Source of the DNA: Anaerolineales bacterium
GTDB lineage: Bacteria; Chloroflexota; Anaerolineae; Anaerolineales; Villigracilaceae
Direction: 5' to 3'
Assembly (NCBI GenBank): GCA_021462845.1
Contig: JAJTXU010000026.1
Location: 1 to 32,690 of the forward strand
DNA: 32,690 bases
Within the stretch, counting starts at the first letter, position 1. Every line of letters begins with the position of its first letter. This document shows, piece after piece, positions 8,539 through 17,351 of the stretch. Position numbers and translations under genes: made by a program. The notes beneath the pieces are model-generated. The model was not told where the DNA came from. It was given only the letters and a program-made list of their open reading frames with translations, and ran no database searches.

Positions 8539-9467
8539 AAATTATCTTTTCGATCATCGCACCCATCTTCAATGAAAAAGAAAATCTGCCCGAACTGTAC
8601 CGCCGCGTGAAAGAGGTGATGGAGCAAACGCGCGAGTCGTGGGAGTTGATCCTTGTAGACGACGGCTCGTCGGATGAATCGAGCGACATGATCCGCGCGC
8701 TGGCAAAAAAAGATCAGCGTGTGCGCCCGGTCATCTTTGCCCGCAACTTCGGTCATCAAGTGGCGGTGACCGCGGGACTCGATTATTCGCGCGGTGACGC
8801 GGTCGTGATCATTGACGCGGACTTGCAAGACCCGCCCGAATTGATTCTCGACATGGCGAAGAAATGGCGGGAGGGGTACGAGGTGGTCTTTGCGGTGCGC
8901 GCCGAACGCGAGGGCGAATCGTGGTTCAAGTTGTGGACCGCTTCGCTGTTCTATCGCCTGATCTATCGCATCACCGATGTGAAAATTCCGCTCGACACGG
9001 GCGACTTCCGCTTGATGGATCGCAAAGTGGTGAACGTGATGAACCAGATGCGCGAGCGGCATCGCTTCTTGCGCGGCATGAGCGCGTGGGTCGGATTCAA
9101 ACAGATCGGCGTGGAATATAAACGCGCCGCGCGCACGGCGGGCGAGACGAAATATCCGTTCCGTAAAATGCTCCGCCTCGCCATCAACGCGGTGACAAGC
9201 TTTTCGTATTTTCCTTTGCAAGTGGCGACGGTCTTCGGTTTCTTCTCAGCGGGGATTGCCATCCTTGCTATGCCGGTCGTCATTTATCTTCGCGCAAGTG
9301 GATCGCAAGCATTTTTTGGGCAAGCGTCTACCTTGCTCGCTGTGTTGTTTCTCGGCGGCGTGCAGTTGATCTCGCTCGGAATCCTCGGCGAATATATCGG
9401 GCGGTTGTACGATGAAGCAAAAGGAAGACCGCTGTACATTGTAAGAGAAGCGCCCGAAGACAAATAA
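8535..9467 (+). CDS. Family 2 glycosyltransferase (DPM1/GtrB-like, two C-terminal TM helices)
   Basis: [20 protein letters not shown]...[10 protein letters not shown]...[12 protein letters not shown]...[22 protein letters not shown] overlap with the preceding gene. Confidence 0.88.
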   Translation: MKIIFSIIAPIFNEKENLPELYRRVKEVMEQTRESWELILVDDGSSDESSDMIRALAKKDQRVRPVIFARNFGHQVAVTAGLDYSRGDAVVIIDADLQDPPELILDMAKKWREGYEVVFAVRAEREGESWFKLWTASLFYRLIYRITDVKIPLDTGDFRLMDRKVVNVMNQMRERHRFLRGMSAWVGFKQIGVEYKRAARTAGETKYPFRKMLRLAINAVTSFSYFPLQVATVFGFFSAGIAILAMPVVIYLRASGSQAFFGQASTLLAVLFLGGVQLISLGILGEYIGRLYDEAKGRPLYIVREAPEDK

Positions 9468-9526
9468 ACGCAATACGTAGTACGGAGTATTCACTGTACT
9501 GCGTATTGCGTACTGCGTAACTGCAA
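9468..9526. repeat. Word-repeat array of the GTACTGCGTATTGCGTA type
   Basis: gcaatacgtagtacggagtattcactgtactgcgtattgcgtactgcgtaac; same words at 26434-26481 and 30938-30963. Confidence 0.8.
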
Positions 9527-9529
9527 CCC

Positions 9530-10891
9530 ATGAATTTTCTCAAAGATAAAGAATTTTTACGCGCCGCGCTGGCTCTGGCTGTGCCGATCGCTTTTCAACA
9601 GTTGATCACCGCCGGGCTCAACATGATTGACGTGTTGATGGTGGGTCAGTTGGGAGAAACGGCTGTCGCCGCGCTGGGGTTGGCGAACCAGATCTTCTTT
9701 CTGCTCGTCTTGTTCGTTTTTGGCGTGACGAGCGGTATGTCCATTTTCACCGCGCAGTTTTGGGGAAAAGGCGACACGGAGAGTATCCGCAAAGTGTTGG
9801 GGATTTGTCTCGTCGTCGCGGTTTCGGTTGCGGTGATATTCTCTCTGGCGGCGGTATTCATCCCTGCAACATTGATGTCGGTTTACACCAAAGATGCCGA
9901 GGTTATTAAACTCGGCAGTGACTACCTCCGCATTGTGGGGTTGAGTTACGTGTTGATGGCAATCGCATTCTCGTATATTTCGATCCTGCGGAGCATCACG
10001 CAAGTGGCATTGACCGTCGTCGTGTCTGTGGTGGCGTTGGGGTTAAAAACCATCATCGGATACACATTGATCTTCGGACATTTTGGTTTGCCCGCCCTGG
10101 GCGTGCGCGGCGCGGCAATCGGCACAGCCACAGGCTGGGCGTTCGAATGCGTGCTGTTGCTGATCCTTGTGTATGCTCGAAAAACCCCGCTCGCCGCCAA
10201 CCCGCTGAACTTCTTTCACTTCAACCGTTCTTTTCTATTCAACGTATTGCGCACGTCCATGCCTGCCGCTCTAAATGAAGTCATCTGGTCGTTCGGCATC
10301 ACCCTCTACAACGCAGTCTACGCGCGCATCGGCACTGATGCCATTGCCGCGATCAACATCAACGCCACGATCGAAGAGCTCATGTTTGTCTTATTCATCG
10401 GCTTGGGCAACGCCTGCGCGGTAATGGTCGGCAACAAGATCGGTGAGAAAGAAAAAGAGACCGCCTTCGAATACAGCCGCCGATTTACCATCATGGCTGT
10501 GGCGTTGGCGCTGATGGGCAGTGTGATCGTGTTCCTCTCGCGCGGATTTATCGCAAGTTTATATCAGGTCTCCGATTCAGCCATATTCGATTTGAAGAAC
10601 ATCATGCTGGTCTATTCGCTCTCCGCGTGGCTGCGCGTGTACAACTTCATGCTATTCATTGGCGCGTTGCGGGCGGGCGGCGACACGCGCTTCGCCATGT
10701 TCACCGAATTATTTTCGATCTGGCTCATCGGCGTGCCTGCCGCGCTCATCGGCGGATTTGTTTTGCATCTCCCCGTTTATTACGTGTACGCGCTGGTGTT
10801 GATCGAAGAGGTCGTCAAAGCGATCGTCATCACCTGGCGGTATCTCTCGCGCAAGTGGATTCACGACCTCGTCAACGCCACTGCGGACTGA
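9530..10891 (+). CDS. MATE family efflux transporter
   Basis: 453 aa, polytopic; ALPIAFQQLITAGLNMIDVLMVGQLGETAVAALGLANQIFFLL pattern. Confidence 0.9.
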   Translation: MNFLKDKEFLRAALALAVPIAFQQLITAGLNMIDVLMVGQLGETAVAALGLANQIFFLLVLFVFGVTSGMSIFTAQFWGKGDTESIRKVLGICLVVAVSVAVIFSLAAVFIPATLMSVYTKDAEVIKLGSDYLRIVGLSYVLMAIAFSYISILRSITQVALTVVVSVVALGLKTIIGYTLIFGHFGLPALGVRGAAIGTATGWAFECVLLLILVYARKTPLAANPLNFFHFNRSFLFNVLRTSMPAALNEVIWSFGITLYNAVYARIGTDAIAAININATIEELMFVLFIGLGNACAVMVGNKIGEKEKETAFEYSRRFTIMAVALALMGSVIVFLSRGFIASLYQVSDSAIFDLKNIMLVYSLSAWLRVYNFMLFIGALRAGGDTRFAMFTELFSIWLIGVPAALIGGFVLHLPVYYVYALVLIEEVVKAIVITWRYLSRKWIHDLVNATAD

Positions 10892-10995
10892 CATCCGCTT
10901 CTTTCCACGCCCGAACCTGTTCCCTGATACCCCGCCAGCCCGCCCCCGCTGACGTTTGCCAGCAGCGGCAATTTTCGCCACTACGCTGGTGCCGA

Positions 10996-11511
10996 TCATT
11001 TCAAAACTTTGGTGAAATACAAAGCCATATTGTCACCCACGATCACTTGTTCTCCGTAAACTAGAAAATGATCCTTGTAATGCAGTCCGCGCCCATCGGG
11101 GATATAGCCTCTTAACACATACATTCTTTGCGCCGCGCCATAATCGGGAGTCATGCCCACGCCGATGCCAGCCATGTCGCTGACTTTTGCAATTTCACAT
11201 TCGGCTTTCTCCATAAGCGCCGTGCCAATGCCCTGGCGGCGAAATTCTGGCAATACATTGAAATCGGTAATCTCAGGAATGTTCGCCTCTCGAAAAGGCG
11301 GATACGGCGAACTCCATTGTATCGTCAGATACCCTGCGAATTCACCCTCCACAAACGCGACATGGACATTTCGCATCCCCGATGCTTGCTCCTTGAGGTA
11401 ACGTTCATATTGGCTTGCAGGTTTATTCCAACCCAGTTTTTGGAAGGCTTCGGCAATCGTTGAAATATCCCTTTGTTCGAGAAAACGGATGAGTGGTTCA
11501 ACCTTTGGCAT
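10996..11511 (-). CDS. GNAT-family N-acetyltransferase
   Basis: EITDFNVLPEFRRQGIGTALMEKAE acetyl-CoA binding motif; ATG at 11511 (MPKVEPLIRFLEQRD) preferred over the upstream ORF start. Confidence 0.82.
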   Translation of the reverse strand: MPKVEPLIRFLEQRDISTIAEAFQKLGWNKPASQYERYLKEQASGMRNVHVAFVEGEFAGYLTIQWSSPYPPFREANIPEITDFNVLPEFRRQGIGTALMEKAECEIAKVSDMAGIGVGMTPDYGAAQRMYVLRGYIPDGRGLHYKDHFLVYGEQVIVGDNMALYFTKVLK

Positions 11512-11560
11512 GGCGCCTCCATTTCTGTGTGATTGCATTATAAATTGCGAATATAATCCC

Positions 11561-12289
11561 ATGATAGCCCGCCTCACTTTTCTCCTCCTTCTGTGTTTAA
11601 CTGCTTGCGCCGCTCCTGTACCAACCCTCGAAGAGACGACCTCCATGCCAACCATCCGTTACCTCGCGCTAGGCGACTCCTATACCATCGGCGAAAGTGT
11701 GGACGAGCCCGAACGCTGGTCCATGCAACTCGCATCCCTTATGGAATCCTCCCCCCAAATTGCGAAGCGATTTGGGGGGACTGAGGGGGGTCGGGTAGAG
11801 GTCACCATCATCGCCCGTACCGGCTGGACCGTGGACGAACTCTGGGATGGAATCCAAGCGCAGAAGATCAATCCGCCGTACGATTTGGTCTCGCTTCTGA
11901 TCGGCGTCAACAACCAATATCGCGGGCGCGACCTCGAAGAATATCGCGAGCAATTCATTTTCCTGTTGAACAAATCCATCGAGTACGCAGGCGGCGACGC
12001 GAACCGCGTCATCGTCCTATCCATCCCCGATTGGGGCGTGACTCCATTCGCAAGCGACCGCGACAGTAAGAAAATAGCGGACGAAATCAACCAATACAAT
12101 GCAGTCAACCGCGCAGAGACCGAAAAAGCAGGCGCGCATTACATTGACATCACGCCCATCTCACGCGAAGCCGTGAACGATCCGTCATTGATCGCTGGCG
12201 ATGGTCTGCACCCCTCTGGCAAAATGTACGCCGAATGGGCGAAACTTGCCCTGCCTGTTGCCTTGAAAATCCTCACCGCTGAACCCTGA
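11561..12289 (+). CDS. SGNH/GDSL hydrolase, probable lipoprotein, carrying an in-frame palindromic insertion
   Basis: Lipobox LLLCLTAC; block I ALGDSYTIG, ARTGWTVDELWDG, GVNNQYRG, GDGLHPSGKMY. Confidence 0.8.
   Translation: MIARLTFLLLLCLTACAAPVPTLEETTSMPTIRYLALGDSYTIGESVDEPERWSMQLASLMESSPQIAKRFGGTEGGRVEVTIIARTGWTVDELWDGIQAQKINPPYDLVSLLIGVNNQYRGRDLEEYREQFIFLLNKSIEYAGGDANRVIVLSIPDWGVTPFASDRDSKKIADEINQYNAVNRAETEKAGAHYIDITPISREAVNDPSLIAGDGLHPSGKMYAEWAKLALPVALKILTAEP
11748..11795 (+). repeat. In-frame palindromic insertion in the SGNH hydrolase gene
   Basis: ccccccaaattgcgaagcgatttggggggactgaggggggtcgg; CCCCCCAAAT/ATTTGGGGGG arms; translated SSPQIAKRFGGTEGGR. Confidence 0.75.
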
Positions 12290-12365
12290 TCACTGCTCAC
12301 TGATCACTGATCACTCGTAACTCGTAACATGTAACTTGCACCCTGCCCACTTTCCACTTTCCCCA
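12287..12365. repeat. Composite word-repeat array (TGATCAC / TAACTCGTAAC / CCACTTTCCACTTTCC)
   Basis: ctgatcactgctcactgatcactgatcactcgtaactcgtaacatgtaacttgcaccctgcccactttccactttcccc. Confidence 0.8.
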
Positions 12366-12376
12366 AGGAGCCCCTC

Positions 12377-13015
12377 ATGCCAAAAATCAACTACGACAAA
12401 CTGCAAGACTACCTCGCCTCCCTCGTGCCGCCGCGCAACGCGGAAATGCAAAAGATGGAAGAATATGCCGCAAAAAATAAATTCCCCGCCCTCGGCGCGG
12501 CGTGCGGATATTATTGCTATCAACTCGCGCGCATGATTGGCGCGAAATCTGTGTTCGAACTTGGCTCAGGCTATGGATATTCCACCGCGTGGTTTGCGAA
12601 AGCCGTCCGTGAAAATGGAGGCGGCGTAGTGCATCACACCGTTTGGGACGACAAACTCTCCGCGATGGCGAAGGAGCATCTCACGAATCTCGGCTACTCT
12701 GACATGGTCACATTTCACAATGCCGAAGCGGTCGAGTCGTTGCGAAAAACATCGGGTCCCTTCGACATCATCTTCAACGATATTGACAAAGAGGGCTATC
12801 CCGATTCGCTTCCCGTCATCAAAGAAAAACTTCGCTCAGGCGGACTGCTTATCATTGACAACATGATCTGGCACGGGCAGATCCTCGACTCGAACGACCA
12901 CGAGGAAACCACCGAAGCCATCCGCCGCTTCACCCGCGACGTGACGACTGACTCGGACTGGATAGTTTCTCTCGCCCCCATCCGCGACGGGATGATCGTG
13001 GCGTATAAGAAATAA
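12377..13015 (+). CDS. Class I SAM-dependent O-methyltransferase (family 3-like)
   Basis: VFELGSGYGYSTAWFAKA SAM motif; FDIIFNDIDKEGYPDSLPVIKEKLRSGGLLIIDNMIWHG. Confidence 0.87.
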   Translation: MPKINYDKLQDYLASLVPPRNAEMQKMEEYAAKNKFPALGAACGYYCYQLARMIGAKSVFELGSGYGYSTAWFAKAVRENGGGVVHHTVWDDKLSAMAKEHLTNLGYSDMVTFHNAEAVESLRKTSGPFDIIFNDIDKEGYPDSLPVIKEKLRSGGLLIIDNMIWHGQILDSNDHEETTEAIRRFTRDVTTDSDWIVSLAPIRDGMIVAYKK

Positions 13016-13141
13016 TCGGTGGTCGAGTAGTTCCGCGATGCTCGTCGCGGAACGTACCGAGACCACCAAGTTTCAAGAAATATTACTTTTGCATGTGGCT
13101 GGTGGTTTCGATACGCGCCTTTGGCGCTACTCAACCACCGA
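13016..13141. repeat. 126 bp MITE-like element with 15 bp imperfect terminal inverted repeats
   Basis: tcggtggtcgagtag (13016-13030) versus ctactcaaccaccga (13127-13141), 14/15 complementary; internal hairpins ttccgcgatgctcgtcgcggaa and cgcctttggcg. Confidence 0.85.
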
Positions 13142-13152
13142 CAAAGGAACCT

Positions 13153-14313
13153 ATGCCCTTCAACTTCGATATCGTCCCTGACCGTCGCAAACCAATCATT
13201 AGAGGCAAGTGGACTTCCTACCCTAAAGACGTGCTTCCCATGTGGGTAGCAGACGCGGATTTTCGCGTCGCGCCGCAGATCCAACAAGCCCTTCAAGAGC
13301 AAGTGATTCACGGCGTCCTTGGATATGAAGAACCATCGAAGGCGTTTTATACGATTGTTGTCAAACGCTTGAAGAAATTGTATGACTGGAATGTTGATCC
13401 CGATTGGCACGTTTACACTGCGGGCGTTAATAACGGATATAACATTGCCGCCCGAATTTTGTGCTCGAAAGAAAAAGGATATTTGATCCAGACTCCCGTC
13501 TACAACGAGTTTCTTGACACGGAAAAGAAGACGAGCGGAAAGCAGTATGTGGCTCCATTGGCGAAAAAAGTTGAAGGAAACCGAATCAAATATGAGGTTG
13601 ATTTTGACGCGTTTGAGAGGGGAGTCAAAAAATCGGGCATGTTCTTGCTGTGTCATCCGCATAACCCCGTTGGGAAGATTTATTCGCGCGCAGAATTGAA
13701 ACGCATGGCGGAGATTTGCATCGAGCATGACGTCGTCATGGTTTCGGATGAGATCCACAGTGAGTTGTTGTTGGGCGATGCGAAGTTTATGCCGCTGGCA
13801 AAAGTTTCGCGTGAAGTGGAGAAACACACGATCACGTTGATCTCGGCGTCGAAGGCTTTCAACGTGCCCGGGCTGGCGTGCGCGTTTGCGATCATCCCCG
13901 ATGAAGGATTGCGGAAAAAATTTCACACAGTGGCGAATGGAATGTCGTTTGAGGTGTCCACACCGGGACTCACTGCCGCGAGCGTGGCGTATGCGGGCAA
14001 AGCGGACGCGTGGTTGCGCGCGTTGCGCCGTTACCTCACAAGCAACCGCGATTTTGTTTTGAAATATGTTGAAAAGAATTTACCAGAGATTCGAATCACG
14101 AAACCAGATGCGACGTATTTGAGTTGGCTCGATTGTTCGGCGCTGAACCTCAAACCGTCTCCTTACGAGTTTTTCCTCAAGCAAGCAAATGTTGCCCTCA
14201 GTGATGGCGCGAAGTTTGGAAAAGGCAACGAGCAGTTTGTCCGTTTGAACTTCGGCACTTCGCGTAAGTTACTCAAACAAGGACTTGATCGGATGCGTAA
14301 AGCGTTGAAATAA
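13153..14313 (+). CDS. PatB/MalY-type PLP-dependent C-S lyase/aminotransferase
   Basis: FDIVPDRR...KWTSYPKDVLPMWVADADFRVAPQI; LLCHPHNPVGKIYSRAEL; MVSDEIHSELL; SASKAFNVPGLACAFAIIP. ATG at 13153; the upstream extension is repeat-derived. Confidence 0.87.
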   Translation: MPFNFDIVPDRRKPIIRGKWTSYPKDVLPMWVADADFRVAPQIQQALQEQVIHGVLGYEEPSKAFYTIVVKRLKKLYDWNVDPDWHVYTAGVNNGYNIAARILCSKEKGYLIQTPVYNEFLDTEKKTSGKQYVAPLAKKVEGNRIKYEVDFDAFERGVKKSGMFLLCHPHNPVGKIYSRAELKRMAEICIEHDVVMVSDEIHSELLLGDAKFMPLAKVSREVEKHTITLISASKAFNVPGLACAFAIIPDEGLRKKFHTVANGMSFEVSTPGLTAASVAYAGKADAWLRALRRYLTSNRDFVLKYVEKNLPEIRITKPDATYLSWLDCSALNLKPSPYEFFLKQANVALSDGAKFGKGNEQFVRLNFGTSRKLLKQGLDRMRKALK

Positions 14314-14324
14314 AAACCTAACTC

Positions 14325-14395
14325 GTCATTGCGAGCGTAGCGAAGCAATGACGGGGCGTTATTGGTAGGTCAGGCTTGTAGCCTGACGATTAAAC
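14325..14395. repeat. Two adjacent dispersed-repeat hairpins
   Basis: cgtcattgcgagcgtagcgaagcaatgacg and tcaggcttgtagcctga. Confidence 0.7.
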
Positions 14396-14434
14396 AAAAG
14401 GACGGATGGGGAGCACCCATCCGTCAAAAATTCT
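14396..14434 (-). terminator. Strong hairpin, probable intrinsic terminator for a minus-strand transcript
   Basis: gacggatgggtgctccccatccgtccttttg on the minus strand; also AAAA/TTTT on the other side. Confidence 0.6.
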
Positions 14435-14700
14435 AAAGTCCGGTAAGGAGTGGGGGAGTTGCCTCTTCTTTTTCGTTCGGAGAACGTTTGGAATAAAAGC
14501 CAAGGGCTTTCACCAAGTTAGGGCATCCCAGTCCTTCCTTCTATTGAGTTGTCAGGCGGGGTCTCTATGGCTACCTCCTTTCACTTGCACACATCATACA
14601 CCTCGTAAATTTGTTTTGCATTAAAAACAACCTACGCTTTCGTTAAAATTTGATTCTTGAAACAGATGTGCGTAATTAATTTCACTATCGCTCAGTTGAT

Positions 14701-15123
14701 TTATTTTTTCTTGATCTTGGCTAAAAACTTTGCGATTAATACACCGGCAGGCGCGGCGAGAACAAAAGCGAGAATACCCGCAAGTATCAAACCGATTCCA
14801 GCGATCGCGCCTGTCCATAGAAATCCATACACAACGCGATCCTCTTTTACCACATCGCCGTTTGAATCCACGCATTGCATCACATACGCGGTGCTGGGTT
14901 GTGAATTGCCGAACTCGTCAGTTGTAGTCGTTGCGTAGGTGCGAGATTGGGCTGACGTGCCTTCCGGGCAGATCAACGGCGCGACCGTCTGCATCGCAAA
15001 ATCCGTCACGGATGTGGCTCCGCCGATTATCATTGAAACAGGCAAGATGCACATAGAGATCGCTCCAAACGCAATCACCCAAACCAAACAACCCGAAAGC
15101 GCGCCCGCTGATGTTTGTTTCAT
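14701..15123 (-). CDS. Small two-TM membrane protein of unknown function
   Basis: MKQTSAGALSGCLVWVIAFGAISMCILP... and a C-terminal TM FLWTGAIAGIGLILAGILAFVLAAPAGVLI. Confidence 0.6.
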   Translation of the reverse strand: MKQTSAGALSGCLVWVIAFGAISMCILPVSMIIGGATSVTDFAMQTVAPLICPEGTSAQSRTYATTTTDEFGNSQPSTAYVMQCVDSNGDVVKEDRVVYGFLWTGAIAGIGLILAGILAFVLAAPAGVLIAKFLAKIKKK

Positions 15124-15187
15124 TTTGGTCTCCTTTACTCGGCGAGTATAATTCATTCAACAAACGAATTTTCTCAGGAGTGACTAA

Positions 15188-16654
15188 ATGACCACCATTG
15201 ACCTGACCGTAGACAAATCCCGCCGCGCGCGAGCCATCCAACGCGCCAAAGAAAAAAATATCGTCATCCCAACGTACGCGCAAATGAAAGACCCGTCGAA
15301 GATTCCCGCCAAAGTGAAGGATGAGTTGAAAGGCATCGGGCTCTGGGATATTCATCCGCGCAACCTCTTTCGGATCAACTGGCACAACCAGCCCACCGCT
15401 TCAGGCGGGACGTTTGGCGGAGTCAACTTCGTCGAGCTTCCCTCCTCTTTGACCGGCGTCCCTGCCCGCATCATAGCAGTCGTGGGGAAGTGGTTCCCGA
15501 CGGGAGCGCATAAGGTTGGGGCGGCGTTTAGTTGTCTCGTGCCGAGGCTGGTCACAGGTCAGTTTGACCCGACGACGCAGAAGGCGGTCTGGCCCTCCAC
15601 AGGGAATTACTGTCGCGGCGGCGCGTATGATTCCGCATTGCTGGGGTGTGAGTCTATTGCGATCCTGCCCGAGGGGATGTCGAAGGAGCGATTCGAATGG
15701 CTGGCGAAAGTCGCAGGTGAGACGATCAAGACGCCCGGGTCCGAATCGAACGTCAAGGAAATTTTCGATAAATGCTGGGAGTTGAAAAAGTCTGGTCAGG
15801 ATTTGATGATCTTCAATCAATTTGAAGAGTTTGGAAATTACCTCTGGCATTTTGAAGTGACGGGTCACGCGATGGAAGAGGTCTTCAAGCAAGTCGCGGG
15901 CAAGCATGGGCGCTATCGCGGCATGGCGTCTGCGACGGGTTCGGCAGGGACGATCGCCAGCGGCGATTACATGAAGAAGTTGTTCCCCGATTCGAAGATC
16001 GTCGCGAGCGAGGCGCTGCAATGCCCCACGCTTCTCGAAAACGGATTCGGCGCGCATCGCATCGAAGGCATCGGCGACAAACATGTGCCGTGGGTTCATA
16101 ATGTGAAAAATACCGATGTTGTCACCGCGATTGACGATAACGCCGTCGTCAACCTTGCGCGTCTGTTCAACGAAGAATCGGGACGACAATATCTCGTCGA
16201 ACAAGGCGTGCCAGAATCTCTAGTCTCCAATCTCGACTTGTTTGGTTTCTCTGGCATCTCAAATGTTTTGTCTTGTATCAAAACCGCCAAATATTACGAA
16301 ATGGACGAGAACGACGTGATGATCACCATCCTCACCGACTCGATGGAACTCTATCGCTCGCGCCTGCATGAGATGCATCAAGAGTTTGGCGAATACACCG
16401 AACGCAACGCCGCCGCCGACTTCGCCCGCTACCTGCACGGCGAATCCACTGATAATATGCTCGAACTCCGTTATCCCGATCGCCGCCGCGTGCATAATTT
16501 GAAATACTACACCTGGGTCGAGCAACAGGGACGCACGTATGATGAAATTCAAAAGCAATGGTATGAGCCAACTTATTGGACCGATGTGCAAGTGCAAGCC
16601 GATGAGATTGACGAGCTGATCGTTGAGTTTAACAAGGAAGTTGGAATCGCATAA
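15188..16654 (+). CDS. PLP-dependent fold type II enzyme (cysteine synthase/TrpB-like superfamily)
   Basis: GKWFPTGAHKVGAAFSCL (candidate PLP lysine), STGNYCRGGAYDSALLGCESIAILPEGMSKERFEWL, SATGSAGTIASGDYMKKLFP. Confidence 0.75.
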   Translation: MTTIDLTVDKSRRARAIQRAKEKNIVIPTYAQMKDPSKIPAKVKDELKGIGLWDIHPRNLFRINWHNQPTASGGTFGGVNFVELPSSLTGVPARIIAVVGKWFPTGAHKVGAAFSCLVPRLVTGQFDPTTQKAVWPSTGNYCRGGAYDSALLGCESIAILPEGMSKERFEWLAKVAGETIKTPGSESNVKEIFDKCWELKKSGQDLMIFNQFEEFGNYLWHFEVTGHAMEEVFKQVAGKHGRYRGMASATGSAGTIASGDYMKKLFPDSKIVASEALQCPTLLENGFGAHRIEGIGDKHVPWVHNVKNTDVVTAIDDNAVVNLARLFNEESGRQYLVEQGVPESLVSNLDLFGFSGISNVLSCIKTAKYYEMDENDVMITILTDSMELYRSRLHEMHQEFGEYTERNAAADFARYLHGESTDNMLELRYPDRRRVHNLKYYTWVEQQGRTYDEIQKQWYEPTYWTDVQVQADEIDELIVEFNKEVGIA

Positions 16655-16669
16655 TTCCTTTGCGATATA

Positions 16670-17302
16670 ATGAAAATCATGAGCGCAGTTTATCCCGCAT
16701 TCAAGTCTCGGTCAGTAGATGAGATCCTGAACGAGTCGGAGGCGTTTTTCATGAAAGAAGGCAAAGTTCACCTTACCCTGAAACGTCTCACGCAGGCGCT
16801 CCAAGCAGAATCCATTCCTTATGCGATTATTGGCGGCATGGCGCTCAACTTGTTGGGATATACCCGCGAAACTGTGGATGTGGGCATCCTGCTCACACCG
16901 CAAGGACTGGAGCGATTCCGCGAGCGGTTGGTGGGTAGGGGATACGTTCCAGCGTTCAACGGGGCAACCAAAAGTTTTCTGGATGCAGAAACTCGAGTCA
17001 AGGTGGAGGCTCTTGTCACCGGCGAGTACCCGGGTGATGGCAAGCCCAAACCTGTTGCCTTTCCTGAACCAGACTCGGTTAGTGTGGAGCGCGATGGTTA
17101 TCGCGTGATCACACTTGAGAAATTGATCGAGCTCAAACTTGCATCGGGTATGACCGCGCCGCACCGCCTGCGCGATCTCGCAGATGTGCAGGATTTGATC
17201 TCCCTCCTGGAATTGCCGCTGAAGTTAAGCGAGCAATTGGACTCTAGCGTGCGGAATGAGTATCGGCGGCTATGGGAAACTGTGCAACAAGCGCGGGGGT
17301 AG
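16670..17302 (+). CDS. Nucleotidyltransferase-fold protein (AbiEii/DUF6036-like)
   Basis: SIPYAIIGGMALNLLGYTRETVDVGILL with a G-G-x-A motif and T-x-D-like element; later RVITLEKLIELKLASGMTAPHRLRDLADVQDLI typical of this group. Confidence 0.65.
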   Translation: MKIMSAVYPAFKSRSVDEILNESEAFFMKEGKVHLTLKRLTQALQAESIPYAIIGGMALNLLGYTRETVDVGILLTPQGLERFRERLVGRGYVPAFNGATKSFLDAETRVKVEALVTGEYPGDGKPKPVAFPEPDSVSVERDGYRVITLEKLIELKLASGMTAPHRLRDLADVQDLISLLELPLKLSEQLDSSVRNEYRRLWETVQQARG

Positions 17303-17351
17303 TTTTTAACTCTCTGCAAAAAATGAGAGTGATCGTAGAAAAGGAGTTCGC

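Noticed and set aside
12796-13926. 376 aa minus-strand ORF
   Set aside because: Spans the methyltransferase 3' end, a repeat and patB in antisense; composition is shadow-like and both sense genes are well supported.
14318-14700. tRNA, tmRNA, SRP RNA or RNase P RNA in the non-coding gap
   Set aside because: No cloverleaf, GGGGCUGAUUCUGG tmRNA start, SRP tetraloop core or GAGGAAAGUCCGGGC RNase P signature found by eye.
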